The notes: a model not told the origin generated them from the letters alone. Positions 8,546 to 18,213 are shown, counted from the first letter of the stretch. The stretch: 64,000 nt of DNA from Teichococcus coralli (GCF_009829925.1 NZ_SNVJ01000005.1:1-64000); one strand, 5' to 3'. Translations and numbers: made by a program.

Positions 8546-9363
8546 GCGCAGACCGCCGGGCGGGCGCGGTGCAGGGCGATGTCGAACAGCACGTCCTGGC
8601 CGAGCTGGTGCACCTGCCATTCGAAGCGCAGCCCGTCGGCGATGCGGGCGGCCTCGGGCAGGGTGAAGGCGGGAATGCCGGAGCCGAGCAGCACCGGTGC
8701 GACGGTGACGTGCAGCCGGTCCAGGCAGCCGCTGGCCAGGAAGCGCGAAACCGTCAATCCGCCGCCCTCGACGAAGAGCCGCTTCAGGCCGCGCGCAGCC
8801 AGCAGCGGCAGCAGCGCGCAGAGATCGAGCCCGCCGATTGCGGCACGCGGCGCTCGCAGCACCTCGGCCGCGCCGTGGCGGCCCGGCCCCTGGGCGTCCT
8901 CGGCGCAGACCAGCAGGGTGGGCGGCCCGCCCGCGGCGAAGACGCCGTGCTCCGTGCCGAGCCGCCGGTCGGTGTCCAGCACCACGCGCACGGGGCTGGG
9001 CCCATGCACCTCGCGGGTGGTCAGGCGGGGGTTGTCGTGCCGCACCGTTCCGGCGCCGATCACAACTGCATCGCAAAGGGCGCGCAGGCGGTGGGTGTGC
9101 AGGATGTCGCCGCGGCCGCCGATCCATTGGCTGGAGCCTGAGGCGGTGGCGATGCGCCCGTCCAGCGTCTGCGCCAGCCGGCCGAGCACCATGCAGCCAT
9201 CCGGCGCGCCGGGCGGGGCCAGGATCGGCGCGAACAGACCACCGAGCGGATGAGCGGCCAGGGCCGCGGCGTCATGCTCATCGCGGAGGCGCAGCAAGGC
9301 ATCCCAGGCGGAATCCTCCCCGGGAAGCTCGGCCTGCCGCGGGTCAGGGGTCGGCGTATCCAT
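8542..9363 (-). CDS. RibD C-terminal domain reductase, first gene of five-gene operon
   Basis: A 273-residue protein whose main part is the dihydrofolate-reductase-like RibD_C fold. It shows a D-G-R-I-A start of the domain, N-P-R-L-T, and the G-G-G motif in LFVEGGGLTVSRFLASG. RibD_C enzymes reduce the ribosyl chain of an aminopyrimidine with NADPH during riboflavin synthesis; stand-alone relatives act in other pterin or flavin pathways. The cytidine-deaminase half of true RibD is absent, replaced by about 50 unrelated residues. It heads a run of five genes joined by overlaps or 1-36-nt gaps. Confidence 0.82.
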   Translation of the reverse strand: MDTPTPDPRQAELPGEDSAWDALLRLRDEHDAAALAAHPLGGLFAPILAPPGAPDGCMVLGRLAQTLDGRIATASGSSQWIGGRGDILHTHRLRALCDAVVIGAGTVRHDNPRLTTREVHGPSPVRVVLDTDRRLGTEHGVFAAGGPPTLLVCAEDAQGPGRHGAAEVLRAPRAAIGGLDLCALLPLLAARGLKRLFVEGGGLTVSRFLASGCLDRLHVTVAPVLLGSGIPAFTLPEAARIADGLRFEWQVHQLGQDVLFDIALHRARPAVCA

Positions 9364-9488
9364 TGCCGTGATCTATGCCGCAGCGCGCGGAATGTTGCCA
9401 GACCCGCCCGCGGGCGGAGCGCCATGCCGTTTCGTGATCGAAACCGGACCCGCAGGCATGCTGAACTGTCGCTGAAGGAGGACGCCGC

Positions 9489-9821
9489 ATGAGGATCGTT
9501 CTGGCCACCTTGGCGTTGGCGGTCATGCTGACCCCGCTCGCCGCCTCCGCGCAGGGCAGCGCCCCGACACCGCAGCAAGACCGGATGAAGGCGTGCAATT
9601 CCGGCGCCGGAACGCAGAAGCTGGAGGGCGACGCGCGCCGGAAGTTCATGAGCGACTGCCTGGCGGGACGGGTTCCCGCGACGGGGCCGGCCCAGGGCGG
9701 CAGCCCGGCCCAGGCCGCGCAGCGCCAGCGCATGACGGGCTGCAACGCCACCGCCGCGCAGCGCAAGCTGAGCGGCACGGCGCGGCAGGACTTCATGAAG
9801 TCCTGCCTCTCGGGAAACTGA
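9489..9821 (+). CDS. Secreted PsiF-repeat protein
   Basis: A 110-residue exported protein. A Sec signal peptide (MRIVLATLALAVMLTPLAASA) is followed by two copies of the PsiF repeat, each with the pattern R-M-x2-C-N ... F-M-x2-C-L, at about residues 30-58 and 78-107. PsiF proteins are periplasmic, small and of unknown function; the E. coli member is induced by phosphate starvation. A clear GAAGGAGG ribosome site precedes the start. It converges on the transporter gene with only 6 nt between the stop codons. Confidence 0.85.
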   Translation: MRIVLATLALAVMLTPLAASAQGSAPTPQQDRMKACNSGAGTQKLEGDARRKFMSDCLAGRVPATGPAQGGSPAQAAQRQRMTGCNATAAQRKLSGTARQDFMKSCLSGN

Positions 9822-9827
9822 GGCGCC

Positions 9828-10385
9828 TCAGGCCGGCAGAATGCCGCGCCGGGCGTCGGCCCGGCGCAGCCAGGCGGTCAGCGGCAGGGCGAGCAGCACC
9901 ATCCAGAGCTTGCCCAGCACCTGCCCGGGAAGGAAGCTGAGGTCGCCAAAGGCGATCAGCAGGAAGAAGATGCTGTCCACCACCAGCCCGGCCAGACCGG
10001 AGGCGAAGACGGCGAGCACCAGGTTGCGCCGCTGCAGCGGGGTATAGACGACGAGGTCCACCGTCTCGCTGATCAGGAAGGCCACGGCGGAGGCCAGCAC
10101 CAGCGATGGCGCCGCCAGCAGGGCCGAGAGCACGGTGCCCGCCAGAATGGCCAGCCAGGCGAAGCCGACGCCCAGGCGGCGCTGCACGAGGTCCCGCAGC
10201 ACCAGGGCGAGGCCGATCATCAGCACGCCGGAGGGCGCCATGACACCGGGCGCCACCGGGATCAGGCAGGGGCCTTCCGCCGTGCAGACCGTGCCGGCAT
10301 TGCCGATGAGCCAGTTCGCCGCGGGAATGGTCAGGCCGAAGGCAATCAGAGCCAGCAGGCCCTCCAGGCGGCGAATTCCGGTCAT
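9828..10385 (-). CDS. VUT-family (YhhQ-like) queuosine-precursor transporter
   Basis: A 185-residue membrane protein with about six hydrophobic segments. The conserved helices contain S-E-T-V-D-L-V-V-Y and a later D-S-I-F-F, which match the S-E-x-x-D and D-x-x-F motifs of the vitamin uptake (VUT/YhhQ) family. Members import preQ0/preQ1 into the cell. Location directly downstream of queC supports a queuosine role. The ATG at 10385 starts the recognisable protein; the frame extends upstream into queC without a ribosome site. Confidence 0.82.
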   Translation of the reverse strand: MTGIRRLEGLLALIAFGLTIPAANWLIGNAGTVCTAEGPCLIPVAPGVMAPSGVLMIGLALVLRDLVQRRLGVGFAWLAILAGTVLSALLAAPSLVLASAVAFLISETVDLVVYTPLQRRNLVLAVFASGLAGLVVDSIFFLLIAFGDLSFLPGQVLGKLWMVLLALPLTAWLRRADARRGILPA

Positions 10386-10399
10386 CTGCGAGTTTTCCC

Positions 10400-11113
10400 T
10401 TATGGGGCGGGTGCATCCGCGCGTAAGCGGCGCGACTGGTACGCCATCCACCCCTTGGCGCGCAACGCGCAGGCCGGACATTCACCGCAGCCATGTCCCC
10501 AGGGATGGCTCGCGCCGCGCTCGCCGAGGTAGCAGGTGTGGGTCCTCTCCACGATGTCCCGCACCAGGGGCGCGCCGCCGAGGCTTTCGGCCATTTCCCA
10601 GGTCTGCGCCTTGTCCAGCCACATCAGCGGCGTGTGCAGGACGAAACGGCTCTCCATCCCGAGGTTCAGCGCCACCTGGAGGGCCTTGATGGTGTCGTCC
10701 CGGCAGTCCGGATAGCCGGAATAGTCGGTTTCGCACATGCCGCCGACGATGTGGCGCAGCCCGCGCCTGTAGGCGAGGGCGGCGGCGAAGGTGAGAAAGA
10801 CGATGTTGCGGCCGGGGACGAAGGTGTTGGGCAGGCCACTGTCCGTCATGGCGATTTCGGTCTCGCGGGTCAGCGCGGTGTCCGAAACGGCACCAAGCGC
10901 CTCCAGGGCGAGCGTGTGGTCGGCGCCGAGGCGATCCTGCCAGCGCTGCGGCAGGGCGGCGCGAAAGTCGGCGCGGCATTCCAGCTCGACGCGGTGCCGC
11001 TGGCCGTAGTCGAAGCCCAGGGTTTCCACCCGCTCGAAACGGTCCAGCGCCCAGGCGAGGCAGGTTGCGGAATCCTGCCCGCCGCTGAACAGAACCAGTG
11101 CGCCTTCGCTCAT
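10400..11113 (-). CDS. queC: 7-cyano-7-deazaguanine (preQ0) synthase
   Basis: A 237-residue N-type ATP pyrophosphatase. The P-loop SGGQDS is at residues 10-15, and the C-terminal zinc-binding cluster C-G-E-C-P-A-C is present. QueC converts 7-carboxy-7-deazaguanine to preQ0 using ammonia and ATP, in the queuosine pathway. The start at 11113 has GAGCGAGGA upstream. It is followed after 14 nt by the transporter gene, so the cell can probably make and also salvage deazaguanine precursors. Confidence 0.93.
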   Translation of the reverse strand: MSEGALVLFSGGQDSATCLAWALDRFERVETLGFDYGQRHRVELECRADFRAALPQRWQDRLGADHTLALEALGAVSDTALTRETEIAMTDSGLPNTFVPGRNIVFLTFAAALAYRRGLRHIVGGMCETDYSGYPDCRDDTIKALQVALNLGMESRFVLHTPLMWLDKAQTWEMAESLGGAPLVRDIVERTHTCYLGERGASHPWGHGCGECPACALRAKGWMAYQSRRLRADAPAP

Positions 11114-11129
11114 TCCTCGCTCTCCTTCG

Positions 11130-11163
11130 GCTGCCGGGCGTGGGGCTTCCCGCCCCGGGCAGC
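11130..11163 (-). promoter_or_regulatory. Hairpin in the queC leader
   Basis: An imperfect inverted repeat (12 of 15 pairs, 4-nt loop) lies 17 nt upstream of queC on its coding strand. It could be a terminator of the small upstream gene or part of a leader structure. I could not fit the known preQ1 riboswitch core motifs to it. Confidence 0.3.
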
Positions 11164-11199
11164 GCAGGTCAAGGGTAGGACGGCGGGGGCGCGCCGGCC

Positions 11200-11541
11200 T
11201 CAGAAGAAGGAGAAGGCCTTCTTGCGCGAGCGCTCCGCCTGCACCACCAGCCGCGCCTGGTCGGCCGCGAAGGCGCGGCGGGCCGCAAGGCCGGGCGCGC
11301 CGATTCCGCGCTGCCGGCACCAGGCGAAGAAGTCGTCCGGCCGCATCGCGATGCGGATGACGCGGTAGCCCTCCTGCTCCGCCTTCTTCAGGTCCTTCTG
11401 CGCGCCGAGGCGCCAGTCGTCGTAGTTCTCGCTCATGTCGGGCATGGCTTCGCGCAGCTTGTCGAAGCTGCCGGAATCGTACCAGGCGAAGCCCATGACA
11501 GGACGGTTGTCCGACTGAAAACCAAGAATTTCAGAGATCAT
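11200..11541 (-). CDS. Conserved-looking hypothetical protein, 113 residues
   Basis: I do not recognise the family. The protein is soluble, with an aromatic-rich first half (F-A-W-Y-D near residue 17, D-D-F-F-A-W-C near residue 70) and a basic Arg/Lys tail. There is no signal peptide or membrane segment. I take the ATG at 11541; two upstream in-frame ATGs are possible. It lies between the queG end (about 120 nt upstream on the same strand) and queC, so it might be carried on a queuosine transcript, but nothing in the sequence ties it to that pathway. Confidence 0.6.
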   Translation of the reverse strand: MISEILGFQSDNRPVMGFAWYDSGSFDKLREAMPDMSENYDDWRLGAQKDLKKAEQEGYRVIRIAMRPDDFFAWCRQRGIGAPGLAARRAFAADQARLVVQAERSRKKAFSFF

Positions 11542-11662
11542 TCCCGATCCGCCCATCATCCGAGAGTTGTCAGGACCGTGCGGAAGGAAGTGCCGCACGT
11601 GGTGTGATGCGGCGCATAATCCGGGACAAAATTTACAAAATCATGAACGGCGTGCGCCCAAA

Positions 11663-12697
11663 TCAGGGCAAGGCCTCGGCCAGCCGCGCGGTTGCCCAGC
11701 CGGCGGCCTCCGCCACCACCGGGGAGGGATCGCCGCGCAACGCCTCGGCCGCCGGGCGCAACCCGGCCTCGCCGGAATTGCCGATGGCGATCAGCACGTT
11801 GCGCACGAACCGGTCCCGCCCGATGCGCTTGATGGGCGAGCCGCTGAACAGGGAGCGGAAGGCGGCGTCGTCCAGCGCCGCCAGCTCCGCCAGGCGTGGC
11901 GCGGTCAGCTCCTCACGCGGAAGCAGGCCCGGCTCCTGCGTGGCATGGGCGAACTTGTTCCAGGGACAGACCGCGAGGCAGTCGTCGCAGCCATAGATGC
12001 GGTTGCCCATGGCGGCGCGGAATTCCTCGGGGATCGGCCCCTTGTGCTCGATGGTCAGGTAGGAGATGCAGCGCCGCGCATCCAGCCGGTAGGGGCCGGT
12101 GAAGGCGTTGGTCGGGCAGGCGGCGAGGCAGCGCGTGCAGCGGCCGCAATGGTCGCTCTCGGCGCCGGAGGGAGCGAGGTCGAGCGTGGTGTAGATCTCG
12201 CCCAGAAAGAGCCAGGAGCCGAACTCCCGCGAGACGAGGTTGCTGTGCTTGCCCTGCCAGCCGATTCCGGCTGCCTGCGCCAGCGGCTTCTCGGACACGG
12301 GAGCGGTGTCCACGAAAACCTTCAACGCGCTGCCGCGCCAGCGGTCCACCATCCAGCGCGCCAGCGCCTTCAGCCGCTTCTTGACGATGTCATGGTAGTC
12401 CTTGTTGCGCGCATAGACGCTGATGGCGGCGCGGTCACGCTGCTGCAGGACCGCGAGCGGGTCCTCCTCCGGCCCGTAGTTCATGCCGAGCGCGATGACG
12501 GAGACGGCCTCGGGCCAGAGCGCCCGCGGATGGGCGCGCTGCCCGGCGCGATCGGCCAGCCAGTCCATCTCCCCCTGCATGCCGGCGGCAAGGAAGGCGT
12601 CCAGCCGCTCCCGCACCTCCGGGCCGAGATGCGCCGGCGCGAAGCCCACCGCATGGAAGCCGAGCGCCAGCGCCTGCGCGCGGATCTCCGCCGCCAT
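11663..12697 (-). CDS. queG: Epoxyqueuosine reductase
   Basis: A 344-residue cobalamin- and iron-sulfur-dependent enzyme that reduces epoxyqueuosine to queuosine in tRNA, the last step of the pathway. The N-terminal DUF1730 domain contains D130 in VFVDTAP, the likely proton donor. Two 4Fe-4S clusters are marked by C184-C187-C190-C194 and C237-C240-C244 with C210. A C-terminal HEAT-like tail follows. The start is chosen at 12697 because GGAGG lies just upstream; a GTG 30 nt further up is possible. It is the last gene of queA-tgt-queF-queG, 61 nt after queF. Confidence 0.92.
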   Translation of the reverse strand: MAAEIRAQALALGFHAVGFAPAHLGPEVRERLDAFLAAGMQGEMDWLADRAGQRAHPRALWPEAVSVIALGMNYGPEEDPLAVLQQRDRAAISVYARNKDYHDIVKKRLKALARWMVDRWRGSALKVFVDTAPVSEKPLAQAAGIGWQGKHSNLVSREFGSWLFLGEIYTTLDLAPSGAESDHCGRCTRCLAACPTNAFTGPYRLDARRCISYLTIEHKGPIPEEFRAAMGNRIYGCDDCLAVCPWNKFAHATQEPGLLPREELTAPRLAELAALDDAAFRSLFSGSPIKRIGRDRFVRNVLIAIGNSGEAGLRPAAEALRGDPSPVVAEAAGWATARLAEALP

Positions 12698-12758
12698 GCC
12701 CTCCGGCGTCAGTGCCGGGGAGGGCACCGGGGGCGGCGCCTTGCCGGCGCGGGGCGTC

Positions 12759-13223
12759 TCACCCCCGGCCACGGTAGTTGGGCACGTCCTGGGCCGGCAC
12801 CCAGACGCCCTCCGGCGCGTTGCCGGTCTGCCAGAACACGTCGATGGGCATGCCACCGCGCGGATACCAATAGCCGCCGATGCGCAGCCAGGCCGGGTCC
12901 AGCACTTCGGCGAGCTTGAGGCCAATGCCCACCGTGCAGGCCTCATGGAAGGCGCCGTGGTTGCGGAAGCTGGTGAGGTAGAGCTTCAGGCTCTTGCTTT
13001 CCACCAGCCAGCCGCGCGGGATGTAGTCGAGGACGAGGTGGGCGAAGTCCGGCTGACCGGTGATCGGGCAGAGCGAGGTGAACTCGGGTGCGGTGAAGCG
13101 CACGCAGTACTGCCTGCCGGGATGCGGGTTGGGCACCCGCTCCAGCACGGCCTCCTCGGGGCTCTGCGGCTGCTTCGTGGCCTGGCCGAGCATGGTGAGG
13201 CCGGACACGTCGTGCGTGGTCAT
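12759..13223 (-). CDS. queF: NADPH-dependent 7-cyano-7-deazaguanine reductase
   Basis: A 154-residue T-fold enzyme of the short (YkvM) QueF type. The catalytic Cys is C52 in [13 protein letters not shown], with the partner Asp at 59. The QueF-specific segment V-E-S-K-S-L-K-L-Y follows. It reduces the nitrile of preQ0 to the amine preQ1 with two NADPH. The ATG overlaps the tgt stop codon (ATGA). Confidence 0.93.
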   Translation of the reverse strand: MTTHDVSGLTMLGQATKQPQSPEEAVLERVPNPHPGRQYCVRFTAPEFTSLCPITGQPDFAHLVLDYIPRGWLVESKSLKLYLTSFRNHGAFHEACTVGIGLKLAEVLDPAWLRIGGYWYPRGGMPIDVFWQTGNAPEGVWVPAQDVPNYRGRG

Positions 13224-14356
13224 GCGGTGGTCTCCTGGGCGCGGACCCAGCCGGCCTCGATGGCGGTGGCCTTCTCGGCGAAGCGGCCCGCGAGGATGGC
13301 GGCGCGGAGGCGCGCCATCAGGGTCTGGTAGTAGCGGATGTTGTGCCAAGTCAGCAGGATCGGCCCGAGCATCTCGGCCGCCTTGAACAGGTGATGCAGA
13401 TAGCCCCTGGAGTGCCTGGTGCAAGCGGGGCAGTCGCAATCCGGGTCGAGCGGGCCGATATCCTCGGCATGGCGGGCGTTGCGCAGGTTCAGCACGCCCT
13501 GACTGGTATAGGCCCGGCCGGTGCGGCCCGAGCGCGTCGGGATGACGCAGTCGAACATGTCCACGCCGCGCGCCACGGCGCCCACCAGGTCGGAGGGCGT
13601 GCCGACGCCCATCAGGTAGCGCGGATGCGTCTCCGGCAGCATGCCCACGCTGAAGTCGAGCACGCGGAACATTTCCTCCTGCCCCTCGCCGACGGCGAGC
13701 CCGCCGATCGCATAGCCCTCGAAGCCGATCCGCTTCAGCGCCTCCGCGCTCTCTCCGCGCAGGTCGGCATAGACGCCGCCCTGCTGGATGCCGAACAGCC
13801 CGTAGCCCGCGCGCGGCGTGAAGGCGGCGCGGGAGCGCGCGGCCCAGTCCATCGAGAGCCGCATGGCGCGCGCGGCCTCGTCATGCGTCGCCGGGTAGGG
13901 GATGCACTCGTCGAAGCACATGCTGATGTCGGCATCCAGCAGGTGCTGGATCTCGATGCTGCGCTCCGGCGTCAGGCGGAACCGCTCGCCGTTGATGTGG
14001 CTCTGGAAGGTGACGCCGTCCTTGTCGAGCTTCCGAAGCTTGGAGAGCGACATCACCTGGAAGCCGCCGGAATCCGTCAGGATCGGTCCCTGCCAGTCCA
14101 TCATGCGGTGCAGCCCGCCGAGCCTGCCGACGCGCTCGGCGCCGGGGCGCAGCATCAGGTGGTAGGTGTTGCCGAGCACGATGCTGGCGCCGGTGGCCCG
14201 CACATTGTCGGCCGTCATGCCCTTCACCGTGCCGGCGGTGCCGACGGGCATGAAGACCGGCGTCGGCACCTCGCCATGCGCGGTGCGCAGGGTGCCGGCG
14301 CGGGCATGGCCGTCGCGGCACTGGCAGGTCCAGGCCAGGGGGCCATGCGTCGTCAT
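13220..14356 (-). CDS. tgt: tRNA-guanine transglycosylase
   Basis: A 378-residue TIM-barrel enzyme that exchanges guanine-34 of GUN-anticodon tRNAs for preQ1. The substrate-binding motif [16 protein letters not shown], the nucleophile region [12 protein letters not shown] and the zinc site C-D-C-P-A-C followed by His are all visible. The bacterial length is typical. Its start and stop both overlap neighbours by 4 nt (queA upstream, queF downstream). Confidence 0.95.
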   Translation of the reverse strand: MTTHGPLAWTCQCRDGHARAGTLRTAHGEVPTPVFMPVGTAGTVKGMTADNVRATGASIVLGNTYHLMLRPGAERVGRLGGLHRMMDWQGPILTDSGGFQVMSLSKLRKLDKDGVTFQSHINGERFRLTPERSIEIQHLLDADISMCFDECIPYPATHDEAARAMRLSMDWAARSRAAFTPRAGYGLFGIQQGGVYADLRGESAEALKRIGFEGYAIGGLAVGEGQEEMFRVLDFSVGMLPETHPRYLMGVGTPSDLVGAVARGVDMFDCVIPTRSGRTGRAYTSQGVLNLRNARHAEDIGPLDPDCDCPACTRHSRGYLHHLFKAAEMLGPILLTWHNIRYYQTLMARLRAAILAGRFAEKATAIEAGWVRAQETTA

Positions 14357-15435
14357 GAACAGTAATCCTCCCGGAACAGCAGGCTGGCATCGCCATAGGA
14401 GTAGAAGCGGTAGCCGGCCGCCACGGCATGGGCATAGGCGTTGCGCATCCGCGCCATGCCGGCGAAGGCCGAGACCAGCATGAACAGGCTCGACTTCGGC
14501 AGGTGGAAGTTGGTCAGCAGCAGGTCCGCCGAGTGGAAGCGGTGGCCGGGTAGTAGGAAGATGTCGGTGAGGCCGCGGAAGGGATGCACCACGCCCCGGC
14601 TGTCCACCGCGCTTTCCAGCAGCCGCAGCGCCGTGGTGCCGATGGCGACGATGCGGCCGCCCTTGGCGCGGGCGTCGTTGATCGCCGCCGCCGCCGCGGG
14701 CGTGATCTCGCCCCATTCGGCGTGCAGCTTGTGGGCGCGGGGGTCCTCGGCGCGGATGGGAAGGAACGTCCCGGCGCCGACATGCAGCGTCAGCGCCACC
14801 TGCCCGACGCCGCGCTCGGCCAGCGCGCCCAGCAGGCGGTCGGTGAAGTGCAGGCTGGCGGTCGGCGCCGCCACCGCGCCGGGCTGGCGCGCGAAGATCG
14901 GCTGGTAGTCCTCGCGATCCTCTGCGCGCGGCCCCTCGGGGCGGGCGATGTAGGGCGGCAGCGGGATCTCGCCGGCCTTTTCCAGCGCGGCGGCGAGCAG
15001 CGCCTGGTCCGGCCCGAAGTCGAGCAGCGCGGCGCCGCCTTCCTGCCGCTCCACCACGCGGGGGGCGAGCTCCGGCGCGCCCTCGATGCTCAGGATGTCG
15101 CCGGGGCGCAGCTTCCTGGCGTTGCGCACCAGGGCGTGCCAAATGCCGCCGGCCTCGGCGCGGTTCAGCATGATCTCCAGCCGCGCCTCGCCGCGCCGGG
15201 CGCGCAGCCGGGCGGGAATGACGCGGGTGTCGTTCACCACCATCAGGTCGCCGGGGCGCAGCCATTGCGGCAGGTCCAGCACGCCGGCATCGCGGATGCC
15301 CTCCGGCGCGGCCACGAGCATGCGCGCCGCATCGCGCGGGCGGGCCGGCGCCTGGGCGATCAGCGCCTCGGGCAGGGCGAAGTCGAAATCATCCGCCCGC
15401 AGGGGGGGCAGGGTGGAGGGGTCTTGCGCGGTCAT
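14353..15435 (-). CDS. queA: S-adenosylmethionine:tRNA ribosyltransferase-isomerase
   Basis: A 360-residue QueA, which moves the ribosyl part of SAM to preQ1 in tRNA to form epoxyqueuosine. Family motifs include [12 protein letters not shown] near residue 70, LHVGAGTF near residue 230 and [20 protein letters not shown] near residue 310. It is the first gene of the queA-tgt-queF-queG operon. The chosen ATG gives the normal length; the frame continues 22 codons upstream without a better signal. The 145 nt to the divergent TPP-enzyme gene must hold both promoters. Confidence 0.94.
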   Translation of the reverse strand: MTAQDPSTLPPLRADDFDFALPEALIAQAPARPRDAARMLVAAPEGIRDAGVLDLPQWLRPGDLMVVNDTRVIPARLRARRGEARLEIMLNRAEAGGIWHALVRNARKLRPGDILSIEGAPELAPRVVERQEGGAALLDFGPDQALLAAALEKAGEIPLPPYIARPEGPRAEDREDYQPIFARQPGAVAAPTASLHFTDRLLGALAERGVGQVALTLHVGAGTFLPIRAEDPRAHKLHAEWGEITPAAAAAINDARAKGGRIVAIGTTALRLLESAVDSRGVVHPFRGLTDIFLLPGHRFHSADLLLTNFHLPKSSLFMLVSAFAGMARMRNAYAHAVAAGYRFYSYGDASLLFREDYCS

Positions 15436-15580
15436 TCCGATGGGGCTTTCGCCGCGCGCGGTAGCGGAGGGGAGCCCCGAAGGCAAGCGCGGCCTCGGCA
15501 TTGCGTGCTCGGAAGGGGTTGCCTCCCCACAGGGGCGGGGGCAGGCTCAGGCAAAACAAGCACCGGGGGATCGTCCGACC

Positions 15581-17257
15581 ATGGGCCTCAAAGGGGCGGA
15601 GTGGCTGGCGCGCAGCATCGCGGCATCCGGCCAGAGCCATGTCTTCTTCATCGACGCCGTGCTGCGCCCCACCCTGATGGCGCTGCAGGCGCAGGGCGTG
15701 CGGCCCATTCTGGCGCATTCCGAGAAGGGCGCGGCCTACATGGCCGATGGATATGCCCGCGTCAGCGGGCGGCCGGGCATCGTCGCGGCGCAGTCGGTCG
15801 GCGCGGCCAACCTCGCGGCGGCCTTGCAGGATGCCTGGCTCGGCCGCGCGCCGGTGATCGCGCTGACCGGGCGCAAGCCGCCCTCGGCGCAGCACCGCAA
15901 TGCCTACCAGGAAGTGCCGCATGCGCCGCTCTTCGCCCCGGTGACGCGGTTCGGCGCCGCCGTCGAGGCCGCTTCCGACCTACCGCGCCTGTTCCGCATG
16001 GCCTGGGCGGCCGCCACGACGGCGCCGCCGCGCCCGGTGCATCTCGATCTCCATGGGCTGATGGGCGAGGTGGTGGAGCAGGGCGACAGCGGCGCCGAGC
16101 CGGCCGACTTCTCCGCCTGGACCGCGCCCCGGCACCGCCCGGTGGCTGAGGGCGCGCAGATCGAGGCCGCCGCCGCCCGCCTCCGCGCCGCCGGGGATGT
16201 GGTGATCCTGGCCGGCGATGGCGCCGCGCTCTCCGGCTGCGGCGAAGGCCTGCAGGTGCTGGCCGAGGCGCTGCAGGCACCGGTCGTCACCAGCCTGGGC
16301 GCGCGGGATCTTCTGCCGTCGCGCCACCCGCTCAACATCGGCGTTGCCGGCAGCTACTCGGCGCCGCCTGCCAATCAGGTGCTGCACGAGGCCGGCCTGG
16401 TGCTGATGGTCGGCTGCGACGGCGGCGACCAGGTGACGCATGGCTGGCGCCTCCCGCGCCCCGGCACGCCGGTCATCCAGATCGACGCCGACGCGCTCGA
16501 GCTCGACCGCTGCCCGGCCGAGCTTTCCCTGCACGGCGACCCAAGGGGCACGCTGAGCCACCTGATCGAGGCGCTGGGCCGCCCGGCGCGGGACCATGCC
16601 TTCGCCCGCCGCGCCAGCGCCCGGATGGAGGACTGGCGCGCGGCCATGGCGCCCCGCCTCGCCAGCGACGAGGCGCCGATCGATCCCGCCCGGCTCTGCG
16701 CCGAGATTTCCGCCGCCCTGCCGGAGGATGGCATCCTCGTCGCCGACACCGGCTATTCCGGCATCTGGACCGGCACGCTGATCGAGATGAACGGCGCCGG
16801 GCAGCGCTACCTGCGCGCCGCCGGCTCGCTCGGCTGGGCCTTTCCCGCCTCGCTCGGCGCCAAATGCGCGGCGGGCGACCGCAAGGTGGTCTGCTGGAGC
16901 GGCGACGGCGCGCTCTACTACCACCTGACCGAGCTGGAGACGGCGAAGCGCCGCGGCATCGCCGTGACGCTGGTGGTGAACAACAACCAGGGCTTCGGCC
17001 AGGGCTGGCCCAACCTCCTCCGCGCCGCCGGCAACAACCCCGAGCGCGCCGCGACGCTGCTGCGCTTCGGCGAGCACACCGATTTCTGCGCCCTCGCGCG
17101 CGGCTTCGGCCTGCGCGGCATCCGCGTCGAGCGGCCGGAGGAGATCGGCCCCGCCCTGCGCGAGGCCATGGCCGCCGACGAAACCGTGGTGGTTGAGGTG
17201 ATGACCGGCATCGAGCATCGCGCGCCCGAGCCCTGGGCGCCGGAGGAGCGGGTATGA
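15581..17257 (+). CDS. Thiamine pyrophosphate-dependent enzyme, acetolactate synthase-like
   Basis: A 558-residue protein with the three TPP-enzyme domains: N-terminal PYR domain with the catalytic Glu in LAHSEKGAAYMADGYAR, a central Rossmann-like domain, and a C-terminal PP domain with the G-D-G ... N-N motif in WSGDGALYYHL and VVNNNQGFGQ. Relatives include acetolactate synthase, benzoylformate decarboxylase and sulfoacetaldehyde acetyltransferase; the substrate is not evident. It is coupled by a 4-nt overlap to a hydroxyacyl-CoA dehydrogenase-like gene and then an SDR, which suggests a catabolic operon rather than branched amino acid synthesis. Confidence 0.85.
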   Translation: MGLKGAEWLARSIAASGQSHVFFIDAVLRPTLMALQAQGVRPILAHSEKGAAYMADGYARVSGRPGIVAAQSVGAANLAAALQDAWLGRAPVIALTGRKPPSAQHRNAYQEVPHAPLFAPVTRFGAAVEAASDLPRLFRMAWAAATTAPPRPVHLDLHGLMGEVVEQGDSGAEPADFSAWTAPRHRPVAEGAQIEAAAARLRAAGDVVILAGDGAALSGCGEGLQVLAEALQAPVVTSLGARDLLPSRHPLNIGVAGSYSAPPANQVLHEAGLVLMVGCDGGDQVTHGWRLPRPGTPVIQIDADALELDRCPAELSLHGDPRGTLSHLIEALGRPARDHAFARRASARMEDWRAAMAPRLASDEAPIDPARLCAEISAALPEDGILVADTGYSGIWTGTLIEMNGAGQRYLRAAGSLGWAFPASLGAKCAAGDRKVVCWSGDGALYYHLTELETAKRRGIAVTLVVNNNQGFGQGWPNLLRAAGNNPERAATLLRFGEHTDFCALARGFGLRGIRVERPEEIGPALREAMAADETVVVEVMTGIEHRAPEPWAPEERV

Positions 17258-18213
17258 AGGTTTCGATCATCGGCGCGGGGCTGATGGGCCATGCGCTGGC
17301 CCTGGTCTTCGCCATCGGCGGCCATCGCGTGCGGCTGACCGACAACAACCCGGCGGCCCTGGCCCGCGCCCCCTCGCTGATGGAGAAGGCGCGCGCCACG
17401 CTGGACGGCGCCGGCGAGGCCAACGGCCTGACCGAGGCCGGGCTGCGCGAGCGCGTCACCCTGCACGAAAGCCTCGCCGAGACGGTGGCGGACGCCGGGC
17501 TGGTGATCGAGGCCATCATCGAGAAGCCCGAGGTGAAGCGCGCGCTCTTCGCCGAGTTGGACCCGCTGATGCCGGCGGACACCATCCTGGCCAGCAACAC
17601 CTCCTATCTCGACGCCTTCCCGCTGATGCCGCCGGGCCGGCTGAAGCGCGCCATCCTGATGCACTGGTACACGCCGCCCTACCTGGTGGACCTGGTGGAC
17701 CTCGTCGGCAGCCCGGAATGCGCGCCGGAACTGGTGGAGCAGGTCGCCGCCACCCTGCGGGCCATGGGCAAGGTGCCGCTGGTCATGCGGCGCTTCCTGC
17801 CGGGCTACCTCGCCAACCGCATCCAGTCGGCGCTGTCGGGCGAGTGCTACCGGCTGATGGACGAGGGCTACGCCACCCCGCAGGAGATCGACGCCGCCAT
17901 CATCCATGGGCTCGGGCTGCGGCTGCTGCTGCTGGGCCAGATGGCGAAGGCCGACTTCACCGGCCTGCCGCTTTCCGCCCAGGCCCTGGCCAACGGCATG
18001 TACCAGCCGCCGCCGCCGCGCCGGAACAGCGAGACGCTCGACCGCGCCCTGGCGGAAGGCCATACCGGCGTCATGGCCGGGCGCGGCCTCTATGACTGGG
18101 GCGGGCAGGACCCCGAGGCGCTGCTTGCCGAGCGGGACCGCCGCCTGCTGGCGCTGAAGCGCGCGATCAAGGAGATCGGCCCGATGGCGGGCCTGGAGGA
18201 CAAGAAGACATGA
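17254..18213 (+). CDS. 3-hydroxyacyl-CoA dehydrogenase family protein
   Basis: A 319-residue NAD-dependent dehydrogenase. The N-terminal Rossmann motif is GAGLMG (residues 7-12), the central segment I-L-A-S-N-T-S-Y is the family's S-N-T-S signature, and H-W-Y-T-P-P replaces the H-F-F-N-P of fatty-acid enzymes. That substitution and the length fit the L-carnitine dehydrogenase / lambda-crystallin / L-gulonate dehydrogenase branch. The substrate may therefore be a small hydroxy acid rather than an acyl-CoA. Both ends overlap neighbours by 4 nt. Confidence 0.83.
   Translation: MKVSIIGAGLMGHALALVFAIGGHRVRLTDNNPAALARAPSLMEKARATLDGAGEANGLTEAGLRERVTLHESLAETVADAGLVIEAIIEKPEVKRALFAELDPLMPADTILASNTSYLDAFPLMPPGRLKRAILMHWYTPPYLVDLVDLVGSPECAPELVEQVAATLRAMGKVPLVMRRFLPGYLANRIQSALSGECYRLMDEGYATPQEIDAAIIHGLGLRLLLLGQMAKADFTGLPLSAQALANGMYQPPPPRRNSETLDRALAEGHTGVMAGRGLYDWGGQDPEALLAERDRRLLALKRAIKEIGPMAGLEDKKT

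Noticed and set aside
11114-11199. preQ1 riboswitch upstream of queC
   Set aside because: There is a hairpin, but the short preQ1-I core with its A-rich tail, and other known preQ1 motifs, could not be fitted.
15581-17257. Naming the TPP enzyme ilvB
   Set aside because: No small regulatory subunit gene (ilvH/ilvN) is adjacent and the operon neighbours are catabolic-type dehydrogenases.
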